The position numbers and the translations under genes are program-made. A stretch of DNA of 56,299 nucleotides from Janthinobacterium sp. (GTDB taxonomy: Bacteria > Pseudomonadota > Gammaproteobacteria > Burkholderiales > Burkholderiaceae_D): positions 1-56,299 of the forward strand of contig NZ_RFSK01000041.1 in the NCBI RefSeq assembly GCF_009923995.1, in the 5' to 3' direction. The notes under the pieces are model-generated. The model was not told the DNA's origin. It ran no database searches and worked only from the letters and a program-made list of their open reading frames with translations. Below, in pieces: positions 7,884 to 16,126 of this stretch (positions are counted from its first letter, which is position 1; each line of letters begins with the position of its first letter).

Positions 7884-9041
7884 ATGCTTCCGAATTCCCT
7901 CTCCAAGAAAAACCTGCTGATCGCCGCGGCCCTGTGCGGCCTGGCCGCCTGTTCCAAACCCGCGCCGGAAGAAGGGGCCGCGCCGCCCGCCGCCGTCACG
8001 GTGCTCAAGCTGCAGGCGGCGCCCGTGGTGCTCAGCGACGAGCTGCCCGGCCGGGTGGCCGCCTTCCGCACGGCCGACATCCGCCCGCAGGTGGGCGGCA
8101 TCGTGCTGCGGCGCCAGTTCGAGCAGGGCGCCGACGTGAAGGCGGGGCAGAAGCTGTTCCAGCTCAATCCGGCGCCATTCCAGGCGGAAGTCGATTCGGC
8201 CGCCGCCGCCCTGCAGCATGCGGTGGCCACGGCGAAGCGCGCCGGCAGCCAGGCCGACCGTTTGAAACCGCTGGTGGAGGCGGACGCCATCAGCCGCCAG
8301 GCCTATGACGACGCCGAGGCCCAGCGCGAGCAGGCCGCCGCCACCGTGGCGCAGGCGCGCGCCGCCCTGGCGCGGCGCCGCCTGGACCTGGCCTTTGCCA
8401 GCATCGAGGCGCCGATCGCCGGGCGCATCGGCTCCGAGCTGGTGACGGAAGGCGCGCTGGTGGGCCTGGCCGATGCGGCGCCCATGGCGCGCATCCAGCA
8501 GATCGACAAGGTGTATGTCGACGTGCGCCAGCCGGCGTCCGCGCTGGCGGCCCTGCAGGCGTCGGGGCCGGCCGGGGTGGACAGGCTGCCCGTCACCATC
8601 CTGGGTGCCGACGGCCGTCCGCATCCCCTCGCGGGACGCATCCTGTTTTCCGGCATCAGCGTCGACGCGGGCACGGGCGACGCCACCATTCGCGTGCTGG
8701 TCGATAACCCGCAGCGCCAGCTCCTGCCCGGCATGTTCGTGCGCGCCCGCATCGCCCGCGCCGTGCAGGCGGATGGCGTGCTGGTGCCGCAGCAGGCCGT
8801 GCTGCGCGCCGGCGATGGCCAGGCGCAGGCCTGGGTGCTCGATGGCGCGCACAAGGCGAGTCTAAAACCCATCAGCGTGGGCGACGTCGTCAACCACCAG
8901 TATGTCGTCAGCGGCGGCCTGAAGGCGGGCGACACGGTCGTCGTCGAAGGCCAGGAGCGCCTGCAGCCGGGCGCCACCGCCGCGCCGCAGCCGTGGAAGC
9001 CGGCCGTCGTGGCCACGGCGGCTGCCGCCAAGGCCCGTTGA
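7884..9041 (+). CDS. RND efflux periplasmic adaptor (membrane fusion lipoprotein, AcrA/MexE-like)
   Basis: A 385-residue adaptor that begins with a lipoprotein signal: KKN, a hydrophobic stretch, then lipobox LAAC with the lipidated C23. Domains follow the AcrA order: barrel-sandwich (ELPGRVAAFRTADIRPQVGG), alpha-hairpin (about residues 105-170, rich in A/Q/R heptads), second half of the lipoyl domain (ASIEAPIAGRIGSELVTEG), beta-barrel and membrane-proximal domain. It links the inner-membrane pump 33 bp downstream to the outer-membrane factor. The ATG at 7884 gives a correct signal peptide; upstream in-frame codons do not. Confidence 0.93.
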   Translation: MLPNSLSKKNLLIAAALCGLAACSKPAPEEGAAPPAAVTVLKLQAAPVVLSDELPGRVAAFRTADIRPQVGGIVLRRQFEQGADVKAGQKLFQLNPAPFQAEVDSAAAALQHAVATAKRAGSQADRLKPLVEADAISRQAYDDAEAQREQAAATVAQARAALARRRLDLAFASIEAPIAGRIGSELVTEGALVGLADAAPMARIQQIDKVYVDVRQPASALAALQASGPAGVDRLPVTILGADGRPHPLAGRILFSGISVDAGTGDATIRVLVDNPQRQLLPGMFVRARIARAVQADGVLVPQQAVLRAGDGQAQAWVLDGAHKASLKPISVGDVVNHQYVVSGGLKAGDTVVVEGQERLQPGATAAPQPWKPAVVATAAAAKAR

Positions 9042-9074
9042 TGCACCACCTGAATTCCATGAAAGCCTAACGAC

Positions 9075-12000
9075 ATGCCTCAATTTTTCATCAACCGCCC
9101 CGTCTTCGCGTGGGTGGTGGCGGTCTTCATCGTCCTGTTCGGACTGATCGCCATACCGCAGCTGCCGATTGCGCGCTTCCCCTCGGTGGCGCCGCCCAGC
9201 GTCAGCATCAGCGCCAGCTATCCCGGCGCCACGCCGCAGACCATGAACGACTCCGTGGTGGCCCTGATCGAGCGCGAACTGTCCGGCGTCAAGCACCTGC
9301 TGTACTTCGAGTCGTCCACCGATACGTCCGGCTCGGCCTCGATCACCGTCACCTTCCAGCCCGGCACGAATCCGGAGCTGGCGCAGGTGGACGTGCAGAA
9401 CCGCCTGAAGGCCATCGAGCCGCGCCTGCCGCAGGCCGTGCGGCAGAACGGCCTGACGGTGGAATCGGCGTCGTCCGGCTTCCTGATGATCGTCAGTTTG
9501 ATCTCCGACAATGGCCAGCATGATGAAGTGGCGCTGGGCGACTACCTGGCGCGCAATGTGACGGAAGAGCTGCGCCGCATCCCCGGCGTGGGCAAGGTGC
9601 AGCTGTTCGGCTCCGAGCGGGCCATGCGCATCTGGGTCGATCCGGCCAGGCTGGTGTCGTACAACATCGCCATGGGCGATATCAGCGCCGCCGTGGCGCA
9701 GCAGAACGCGCAGATCGCGCCGGGACGCCTGGGCGATTCGCCCGTCGTGGAAGGCCAGCGCGTGACCATCCCGCTGACGGTGCAGGGCCAGCTGCAGACA
9801 CCGGCCGAATTTGCCGCCATCGTCCTGCGGGCGAACGCGGACGGCTCGAAAGTGACGATCGGCGACGTGGCGCGCGTGTCGCTGGGCGCGCAGAGCTTCA
9901 GTTTCAGCATCCGCGAAAACGGGCAGGCCGCGTCCGGCGCCGCCATCATGCTGTCGCCCGGCGCCAATGCCGTGCAGACGGCCGCCGCCGTGCGCACGCG
10001 CATGGCCGAACTGGCGCACACCATGCCGGCCGGGATCAAGTACTCGGTGCCCTTCGATACGGCGCCGTTCGTGAAGATCTCCATCGAGAAGGTCATCGTC
10101 ACCTTGCTCGAGGCCATGGTGCTGGTCTTCCTCGTCATGTACCTGTTCCTGCAAAAGATACGCTACACCCTGATTCCCGCCATCGTCGCGCCGATTGCCC
10201 TGATGGGGACGTTTACGGTGATGCTGCTGGCCGGCTATTCCGTCAACGTGCTGACCATGTTCGGCATGGTGCTGGCCATCGGCATCATCGTCGACGACGC
10301 CATCGTCGTGGTGGAAGCGGTGGAGCGCCTGATGGCGACCGAGGGCCTGTCGCCGAAGGAGGCGACCTCGAAGGCCATGCGCGAAATCACCGGTGCGGTG
10401 GTCGGCATCACCCTGGTGCTGACGGCCGTGTTCATCCCGATGGCCCTGGCCAGCGGCTCCGTGGGCGCCATCTACCGCCAGTTCACCCTGGCCATGGCCG
10501 TGTCGATCCTGTTCTCGGCGTTCCTGGCCCTGACCCTGACGCCGGCCCTGTGCGCCACCATGCTCAAACCCATCGGCCCGCACGACCACGACAAGAAGGG
10601 CTTCTTCCTGTGGTTCGACCGCTGTTTTGATCGCATGACGGCGCGCTACGAGCGGGGCGTGGCGGCGATGGTGAAACGCGCGGGCCGCTACATGGTGCTG
10701 TACGGCGCCATCGTCGCGGCGCTGGGCGTGGCCTTCATGCAGTTGCCGTCGGCCTTTTTGCCGGAAGAAGACCAGGGCTATTTCATCACCTCGATCCAGC
10801 TGCCGTCCGACGCCACCATGGAGCGCACGCTGGACGTCGTCAAGCTGTACGAGCAGCACGTGGCCACGCGGCCCGGCATCGAGGTGAACCAGTCCATCCT
10901 CGGCTTCAGCTTTTCCGGCGCGGGGCCGAACGCGGGCCTGGCCTTCACCATGCTGAAGGACTGGAAGGAGCGCCACGGCGCCACGGCGCAGGAAGAAGTG
11001 GCGCTGGCGCAGGCGGCCATGGCGCAGGCGAAGGAGGGCGTCATCATGAGCCTGATGCCGCCCGCCATCGATGAACTGGGCAACTCGTCCGGCTTTTCCC
11101 TGCGCCTGCAGGACCGCGCCAACCAGGGTGCCGGCGCCCTGCAGGCGGCGCAGAACCAGCTGCTGGGCCTGGCTGCGCGCAGCAGCAAGGTGGCGGGCGT
11201 GTATCCGGACGGCTTGCCGCCCGGCGCCAGCGTGCGCCTTGATATCGACCGCAGCAAGGCCGAGGCCCTGGGCGTGCCGTTTGCCGCCATCGCCGACATG
11301 CTGACGGCGGCCATGGGCTCGACCTATGTCAACGATTTCCCGAACGCGGGCCGCATGCAGCAGGTGATCATCCAGGCCGATGCGCCGTCGCGCATGCAGC
11401 TGAACGACGTGCTGGCCTTGCGCATCCGCAACAACGCGGGCGGCATGGTGGCCCTGGGCGAGCTGGTGCGCCCCGTGTGGAGCGAGTCGCCGCTGCAGCT
11501 GGTGCGCTACCAGGGCTATCCGGCCGCGCGCATCTCGGGCAGCGCCGCGCCGGGCGTGTCCAGCGGCGACGCCATGCTGGAAATGGAGCGCCTCGTGAAG
11601 CAATTGCCGCCCGGCTTCGCGCTGGCGTGGACGGGCCAGTCGCTGCAGGAGAAGGAATCGGCGTCGCAGGCGCCCATGCTGATGGCGCTGTCGATGCTGG
11701 TGGTCTTCCTCGTGCTGGCGGCCCTGTATGAAAGCTGGAGCATTCCCGTGTCCGTGATGCTGGTGGTGCCGCTGGGCCTGCTGGGCGCCGTGCTGGCCGT
11801 GATGCTGCGCGGCATGCCGAACGATGTGTTCTTCAAGGTGGGCATGATCACCATCATCGGCCTTTCCGCGAAGAATGCCATCCTGATCGTCGAGTATGCG
11901 CGCCAGCTGCAGGCGCAGGGGCGCGGGCTGGTGGACGCGGCGGTGGAGGCGGCCCGCCTGCGCCTGCGCCCGATCCTGATGACGTCGCTGGCCTTCGCCC

Positions 12001-12227
12001 TGGGCGTCGTGCCGCTGATGCTGGCCACGGGCGCCAGCGCCGAGACGCAGCATGCGATCGGCACGGGCGTGTTCGGCGGCATGATCAGCGCCACCGTGCT
12101 GGCCGTGTTTTTCGTGCCCGTGTTCTTTGTCGTGGTGCTGGGCGCCGCCGGCAAGATGGCAGATTATTTCTTTAAAGATAACAAACCCAATCGCACCGCG
12201 GGCAACGCGGTGGAAGGAGAGTCGTAA
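9075..12227 (+). CDS. RND efflux permease, hydrophobe/amphiphile exporter family (AcrB/MexF-like)
   Basis: A full-length 1050-residue HAE1-type inner-membrane proton antiporter. It has the MPQFFINRPVFAWVVAVFI start, the relay aspartates in GIIVDDAIVVVE, the relay lysine in IGLSAKNAILIVEYA, and two large periplasmic loops with pseudo-repeat symmetry (SYPGATPQTM). Twelve membrane segments are expected from the family. It sits between its adaptor and its outer-membrane factor; the next gene starts inside its stop codon (TAATG), implying coupled translation. The likely role is export of drugs or lipophilic compounds, with substrates not predictable. Confidence 0.95.
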   Translation: MPQFFINRPVFAWVVAVFIVLFGLIAIPQLPIARFPSVAPPSVSISASYPGATPQTMNDSVVALIERELSGVKHLLYFESSTDTSGSASITVTFQPGTNPELAQVDVQNRLKAIEPRLPQAVRQNGLTVESASSGFLMIVSLISDNGQHDEVALGDYLARNVTEELRRIPGVGKVQLFGSERAMRIWVDPARLVSYNIAMGDISAAVAQQNAQIAPGRLGDSPVVEGQRVTIPLTVQGQLQTPAEFAAIVLRANADGSKVTIGDVARVSLGAQSFSFSIRENGQAASGAAIMLSPGANAVQTAAAVRTRMAELAHTMPAGIKYSVPFDTAPFVKISIEKVIVTLLEAMVLVFLVMYLFLQKIRYTLIPAIVAPIALMGTFTVMLLAGYSVNVLTMFGMVLAIGIIVDDAIVVVEAVERLMATEGLSPKEATSKAMREITGAVVGITLVLTAVFIPMALASGSVGAIYRQFTLAMAVSILFSAFLALTLTPALCATMLKPIGPHDHDKKGFFLWFDRCFDRMTARYERGVAAMVKRAGRYMVLYGAIVAALGVAFMQLPSAFLPEEDQGYFITSIQLPSDATMERTLDVVKLYEQHVATRPGIEVNQSILGFSFSGAGPNAGLAFTMLKDWKERHGATAQEEVALAQAAMAQAKEGVIMSLMPPAIDELGNSSGFSLRLQDRANQGAGALQAAQNQLLGLAARSSKVAGVYPDGLPPGASVRLDIDRSKAEALGVPFAAIADMLTAAMGSTYVNDFPNAGRMQQVIIQADAPSRMQLNDVLALRIRNNAGGMVALGELVRPVWSESPLQLVRYQGYPAARISGSAAPGVSSGDAMLEMERLVKQLPPGFALAWTGQSLQEKESASQAPMLMALSMLVVFLVLAALYESWSIPVSVMLVVPLGLLGAVLAVMLRGMPNDVFFKVGMITIIGLSAKNAILIVEYARQLQAQGRGLVDAAVEAARLRLRPILMTSLAFALGVVPLMLATGASAETQHAIGTGVFGGMISATVLAVFFVPVFFVVVLGAAGKMADYFFKDNKPNRTAGNAVEGES

Positions 12228-13597
12228 TGCGCGCGATATTCATCATGCCCGTGGCTGCGCTGGCCTTGTCGGCCTGTGCCCTGGCGCCGCCGCTCGTCAC
12301 GCCGGCCGCGCCGCTGCCGGACAGTTACGGCGCGATGCAGGCCGCCGCGCCGGGCAACGCGGCCGACCTGGGCTGGCGCCAGATGCTGCCCGATGCGAGC
12401 CTGCAGCGCCTCGTCGCGCTGGCGCTGGAAAACAACCGCGACCTGCGCGTGGCCTCTCTCAACGTGGAAGCCGTGCGGGCGCAGTACCAGATCCAGGATG
12501 CGGCGCGTGCTCCGGCCATCGGCGCGAATGGGGGCGGCGTGCGCCAGCGCGGCGCCGATGGCGCGCTGCAGAACCAGTTCACGGCCGGCATCGCCATGAG
12601 CGCGTTCGAGATCGACCTGTTCGGCCGCCTGCGTTCCCTGTCGGACGCGGCCTTTGCCCGCTACCTGGCCACGGAGCAGGGCCAGCGCGCCGCGCACATG
12701 GCCCTGATCGGGGCCGTGGCCGACGCCTACCTGGAGCAGCGCCTGGCCGAGGAACAGCTGGCGCTGGCGCGGCAGACCCTGCTCGACTGGCGCCAGGCGC
12801 TCGTGCTGACGCAGCGCCTGCACGGCGCGCAGCAGGGCAGCGGCCTGGATGTGGCGCAAGCGCAAGGGCAGGCGGCCACGGCGGAAGCGGACGTGCGGGC
12901 GCGCGAGCGGGCCAGCGCCGTGGCGCGCAACAGCCTGGAATTGCTGCTGGGCGCGCCGGTGCCCGCCGACTTGCCGGCCGGCCGCGCCCTCGACGGCCAG
13001 CCCGTGCTGACCCAGCTGCCGCCCGGCGTGCCGTCGGACTTGCTGGCCCGTCGCCCCGATATCCTGCAGGCGGAATATGCGCTGGTGGCGGCGAATGCGG
13101 AAATCGGCGCCGCGCGCGCCGCCTTCTTCCCCCGTCTGTCCCTGACGGCGCAGCTGGGCCTGGCCAGCCCGGAACTGGGCGACCTGTTCCGCGGCAGCGC
13201 GCGCAGCTGGTCGTTCGCGCCGCAGGTGACGCAGCCCCTGTTCCAGGGCGGCCAGCTGCGCGCGGAGCTGCGGCTGTCGCGCCTGCGCAAGGATGTGGCC
13301 GTGCTGCAATACGAGCAAGCCATCCAGGCGGCCTTCCGCGACGTGCGCGATGGCCTGGCCGGCAGCGCCACGTTTGCGCGGCAGATCGCCGCGCAGGAGC
13401 GCGTGGTGGCCGCGGCGCGGCAGCGCCAGCGCCTGTCGCAGCTGCGCTACGACGCGGGACAGGACAGCCGGCTGGAACTGCTCGACGCGCAGCGCCAGTC
13501 GTACGCGGCGCAGCAAACCCTGCTCGACGCGCGGCGCGACCAGTTCAAGTCGGCCGTGGCCCTGTACAAGGCGCTGGGGGGCGGGCTGGAAGAGTAG
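12227..13597 (+). CDS. Outer-membrane efflux factor, NodT family lipoprotein (TolC/OprM-like)
   Basis: A 456-residue outer-membrane channel subunit. A lipoprotein signal ends at C17 (LALSAC). Two internal repeats with long helices are typical of OprM: RDLRVASLNVEAVRAQYQIQ in the first, and RPDILQAEYALVAANAEIG followed by FFPRLSLTAQLG in the second. It closes the tripartite operon and overlaps the permease stop. The trimer would form the exit duct with the two preceding proteins. Regulation is probably by the divergent BaeSR-like pair. Confidence 0.93.
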   Translation: MRAIFIMPVAALALSACALAPPLVTPAAPLPDSYGAMQAAAPGNAADLGWRQMLPDASLQRLVALALENNRDLRVASLNVEAVRAQYQIQDAARAPAIGANGGGVRQRGADGALQNQFTAGIAMSAFEIDLFGRLRSLSDAAFARYLATEQGQRAAHMALIGAVADAYLEQRLAEEQLALARQTLLDWRQALVLTQRLHGAQQGSGLDVAQAQGQAATAEADVRARERASAVARNSLELLLGAPVPADLPAGRALDGQPVLTQLPPGVPSDLLARRPDILQAEYALVAANAEIGAARAAFFPRLSLTAQLGLASPELGDLFRGSARSWSFAPQVTQPLFQGGQLRAELRLSRLRKDVAVLQYEQAIQAAFRDVRDGLAGSATFARQIAAQERVVAAARQRQRLSQLRYDAGQDSRLELLDAQRQSYAAQQTLLDARRDQFKSAVALYKALGGGLEE

Positions 13598-13609
13598 GCG
13601 CGGCGGGAC

Positions 13610-14428
13610 TCAGCGCCGCCTCGCCTGCGGCGCCAGGGCCAGCGACCACGCTTCCCGCCCCGGGCGCAAGGCATAGGCGACCAGGGTGCCGTCGCCGCTG
13701 GAGTCGGCCAGCACGGCCGCCAGCCCATGGGCCGGATTGCCGGACAGGGCGCGTACGTCGAAGCTGGGCATGGACAGGCGGCTCCAACTTGGCTGGGCGC
13801 CCGTGCTCAGCATGCATAGCTGTCCCTCGCCATAGGCGAGGAAGCCATCCTCAAAATTCCCCGTCACCATGTCGATGGCGAGCGGCGGCGCCGGCAGCGC
13901 CGTCCAGGTGTCGCCGGTGCCGTCGTTTACCAGTTTCCCCGCCGCGCCGTCACCCAGCGCCAGCATGCCATGCTGCCAGTCGCCGGCGATCAGCGTGGCC
14001 TTGTCGCCGAAGGGCGGCGCGGCGCAAGGCTTCCATCCACTCCCTGCACTGCGGCCGTCGGTCATCCCGGCGAGCCGGTACAGGCTGCGCCCATCGGCGC
14101 CCAGCAGCAGGTAGCCTTCCTGGGGACCGCCGGCCAGGCCGGCGATGCCCGTGCCGGCGGGCGGCGAGGCGACGTCTTTCCAGCGCGCCTGCGGCTGGCC
14201 CAGGGAAGAGAGATAGCGGATGGCGGTGCCATGGGCCACCGTAGTATAGTGCGCGCCGCCGAGCAGGCAGGCAAACGCCGCCTCGCCGCGCACGAAGCCG
14301 GCCACCTGCGAGCACTCCAGCCAGACTGGCGTTGGCGCGACCTGGCCCAGGCTGCGCACCGCGCCGTCGTCGCTCAGCAGTACGATGCCGCGCGCGGGGC
14401 TGCCGGCGATGTGGATATGGTTGCTCAT
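13610..14428 (-). CDS. Repeat protein, probably beta-propeller-like, of the Hcp operon
   Basis: A 272-residue protein with no signal peptide and no family I recognise. It shows at least four loosely repeated units of about 45-55 residues with a common core: GIAGLAGGPQEGYLLLG, TLIAGDWQHGMLALGDG, DMVTGNFEDGFLAYGEG and VRALSGNPAHGLAAVLAD. Such G-rich beta repeats, each with a central Trp or Leu in the next strand, suggest a small beta-propeller. It is the last gene of a four-gene minus-strand operon with an Hcp protein, 37 bp after the tape-measure-like gene. Its role could be as a carried effector, an adaptor or a surface-binding tip. This is inference. Confidence 0.7.
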   Translation of the reverse strand: MSNHIHIAGSPARGIVLLSDDGAVRSLGQVAPTPVWLECSQVAGFVRGEAAFACLLGGAHYTTVAHGTAIRYLSSLGQPQARWKDVASPPAGTGIAGLAGGPQEGYLLLGADGRSLYRLAGMTDGRSAGSGWKPCAAPPFGDKATLIAGDWQHGMLALGDGAAGKLVNDGTGDTWTALPAPPLAIDMVTGNFEDGFLAYGEGQLCMLSTGAQPSWSRLSMPSFDVRALSGNPAHGLAAVLADSSGDGTLVAYALRPGREAWSLALAPQARRR

Positions 14429-14465
14429 GCGGTTTTCCTCGTGGGGGTATCGGTCCGGTGCGCGC

Positions 14466-14996
14466 CTACCATGTCACATGCACGGGCTGCCGCATCCATG
14501 GGTGGCGCATGGTGGCAAAGCCCCATGGCACCTGATCCACCAGGACATCGAGCGTCCTGCGCTGCACGGTCAGCGTGCATTGCCCGTCGCGCCATTCCAG
14601 CCGGCCTTCGCGCTGCAGAAAGGTTTCGCGCAGGGCCGCGACCGAGGCATGGCCGATGGCGGGCCAGTTGCCGATGACGGCCTGCAGCAGTTGTTCGCAG
14701 ACTGCCTGTTCGTCCTGGCCCAGTTCCACCGGCGGAGCGGGGAAGTCGGGAGGCAGGCCGCACAGCAGCTTGTTGAGCAGCAGCGCCGGCTCTGGCGCGT
14801 CACTCCAGCCATCGATGAGGTATTGCAGCAGCCGCACGGCGCGCGCGCCCTGTTCGATGCGCAACTGCGGCCTGCCATCGCCGCCAGTGGCGAGCAGATC
14901 CAGCCGCTGGAACAGCATAGGCAGGAACGGGTGGAGCAGCGCCAGGCCGGCATTGCTGACGTAAGCGGTGTCAGTGGGGTGGGCAGCGTCGTGCAT
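14466..14996 (-). CDS. Stand-alone C-terminal module of the contractile injection system tape-measure family
   Basis: A 176-residue protein matching from memory the conserved C-terminal region of CIS_TMP proteins (PF19268-type). Matching elements are VSNAGLALLHPFLPMLFQRL, RAVRLLQYLIDG, LLLNKLLCGLP, LLQAVIGNWPAIG, ALRETFLQREGRL and the final VDQVPWGFATMRHPWM with PVHVTW. Full-length members in extracellular contractile injection systems are far larger, so only this module is present. The gene starts 4 bp after the hcp stop, so the two are probably co-translated. No sheath, baseplate, spike or ATPase gene is in the window. Family recognition is fairly confident; the function as a single domain is unknown. 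Confidence 0.75.
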   Translation of the reverse strand: MHDAAHPTDTAYVSNAGLALLHPFLPMLFQRLDLLATGGDGRPQLRIEQGARAVRLLQYLIDGWSDAPEPALLLNKLLCGLPPDFPAPPVELGQDEQAVCEQLLQAVIGNWPAIGHASVAALRETFLQREGRLEWRDGQCTLTVQRRTLDVLVDQVPWGFATMRHPWMRQPVHVTW

Positions 14997-15000
14997 GGGC

Positions 15001-15573
15001 TTATCCCGTAAAGGCCGAAATCGGCCGGTTGCGCGCCAGGCTCCAGCCCGTCGCCTGCCCGGTGCCGGGCTGGCCGTCGGCCTGTTGCACGCTGTGGCTC
15101 CAGAGGATTTCCGTGAAGCTCAGCTTGAATTGCTCGGTGGGCATGTCGTCGGGGTGGGTTTGCAGCTGGATTTCGCTGATCATGGCGTCGCGCAGGGCAA
15201 TGGTGATGACGTTGGCCGTCTTGCCGTCCGCATGGCGGGCGATGTGCAGCCTGGTCGGCTGGTCCGCGCCCGAGCCCAGCGGCTTTGCCAGCAGGCACAG
15301 CTCGTACAGCTTGACCGACGTCGCATCGACATATTTGACGCAGGTAAATTCCGTGATGACGGGCCGGCCGGACGTGCGCGCCGCGTTGCTGACGTCGGTC
15401 GTCACCTGCTGCTTCATGCCTTGGTGTATTGACACGAGTTCGATGCACCGGCCCATGCCCCGCAGCGCGGCGGCGTCGCGCCAGGTGGCGTCGATGCCGC
15501 CGCCCTTGTCTGCGTCCGGCGCCTTGCCGAACACGAGTTCCCCGTTGCCGGGTTCCAGTAAAATCAGATCCAT
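15001..15573 (-). CDS. hcp: Hcp-family type VI secretion tube protein (orphan)
   Basis: A 190-residue Hcp1-family (PF05638-type) protein. It starts MDLILLEPGNGELV, has a central IELVSIHQGMKQQVTTDVS, VITEFTCVKYVDATSVKLYEL and ends with the typical edge strands ISEIQLQTHPDD and EQFKLSFTEILWSHS. A tail of about 25 residues (QQADGQPGTGQATG onward) follows the beta barrel. Hcp rings stack into the inner tube of T6SS and can carry cargo in the lumen. No other T6SS core gene is nearby, so this copy is an orphan that may serve a system elsewhere. ATG at 15573; GAGTACGCC upstream gives a weak ribosome site. Confidence 0.85.
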   Translation of the reverse strand: MDLILLEPGNGELVFGKAPDADKGGGIDATWRDAAALRGMGRCIELVSIHQGMKQQVTTDVSNAARTSGRPVITEFTCVKYVDATSVKLYELCLLAKPLGSGADQPTRLHIARHADGKTANVITIALRDAMISEIQLQTHPDDMPTEQFKLSFTEILWSHSVQQADGQPGTGQATGWSLARNRPISAFTG

Positions 15574-15595
15574 GGCGTACTCCTCTGCTCGATGG

Positions 15596-15883
15596 TCAGG
15601 TGCCGCCGCGCGACAGGCAGTCCTTGAAACGGTGTGGCCGCACCCAGCCTGCCTCGGCCGCGTGCTCGACAAAACAGATGGCCAGCTGCGCGAAGCCTGG
15701 CGAAGTGAAATACACGCGGGCCGTGGCGTCCTGCCGCTCGCGGGTGACGAACCACATGGCGTCGCCGTGCGCCAGGCCCCAGCTGCCCACGCGGTGCACG
15801 AGCAGGTCGGCGCGCTCGCGCGGCACCAGCGCCACCCGCACGTCCGCGTCACCCATGTTGGTGCTCTGATAAATGCGCGCCAT
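15596..15883 (-). CDS. Small DUF6150-like protein, first gene of the Hcp operon
   Basis: A 95-residue soluble protein. The start at 15883 is supported by AAGGAG directly upstream. The pattern ARIYQSTNMGDADVRVALV, ADLLVHRVGSWGLAHGDAMW, RQDATARVYFTSPGFAQL and ICFVEHAAEAGW matches my memory of the DUF6150 family, which I cannot verify here. No catalytic motif is evident. It is the promoter-proximal gene of the operon, 22 bp before hcp, so it is likely made in stoichiometric or excess amounts relative to Hcp. A chaperone, adaptor or cargo role is speculation. Confidence 0.65.
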   Translation of the reverse strand: MARIYQSTNMGDADVRVALVPRERADLLVHRVGSWGLAHGDAMWFVTRERQDATARVYFTSPGFAQLAICFVEHAAEAGWVRPHRFKDCLSRGGT

Positions 15884-15961
15884 TCTCCTTCCCCGCCTGT
15901 TCCCCGTGTTGTCCGTGCCTGCGACTATACACCGATTAAGTTGCTTAAATACAAGCATTGC

Positions 15962-15989
15962 GGGGCGGGCAAAACTTTTTTTGCGCCCC
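15962..15989. other. GC-rich hairpin in the divergent Hcp-operon/arsB intergenic region
   Basis: GGGGCG at 15962-15967 pairs with CGCCCC at 15984-15989, and the inner CAAAA at 15970-15974 pairs with TTTTG at 15979-15983. A 2-base bulge and a 4-base loop remain. It is strong enough to form in DNA or RNA. It could be a terminator-like element insulating the divergent units, but no gene ends here. Confidence 0.4.
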
Positions 15990-16042
15990 CATCCCTGGCT
16001 GGCCGCGGCAAACAGGGCCGTTCCTTTGCCTTCGTTCAATAA

Positions 16043-16058
16043 TTCCAGTATTATGGAA
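16043..16058. promoter_or_regulatory. Inverted repeat upstream of arsB (candidate operator)
   Basis: TTCCA at 16043-16047 and TGGAA at 16054-16058 are separated by 6 bases in an AT-rich stretch ahead of arsB. Position and symmetry would suit a repressor site. No regulator gene is adjacent, so the binder is unknown. Confidence 0.35.
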
Positions 16059-16126
16059 ATGTTTTGACTTTCACAGGCCGCGGCGCATGGTGCCCGCGCT
16101 GCCGCATTGCACGGGACCTTCGCCGC

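Noticed and set aside
8862..12053. Very long antisense reading frame (over 1000 codons) opposite the first RND permease
   Set aside because: Composition is His/Arg/Gln/Gly-rich with no recognisable domain. It is the usual mirror of a high-G+C gene, and the sense strand encodes a complete AcrB-type protein.
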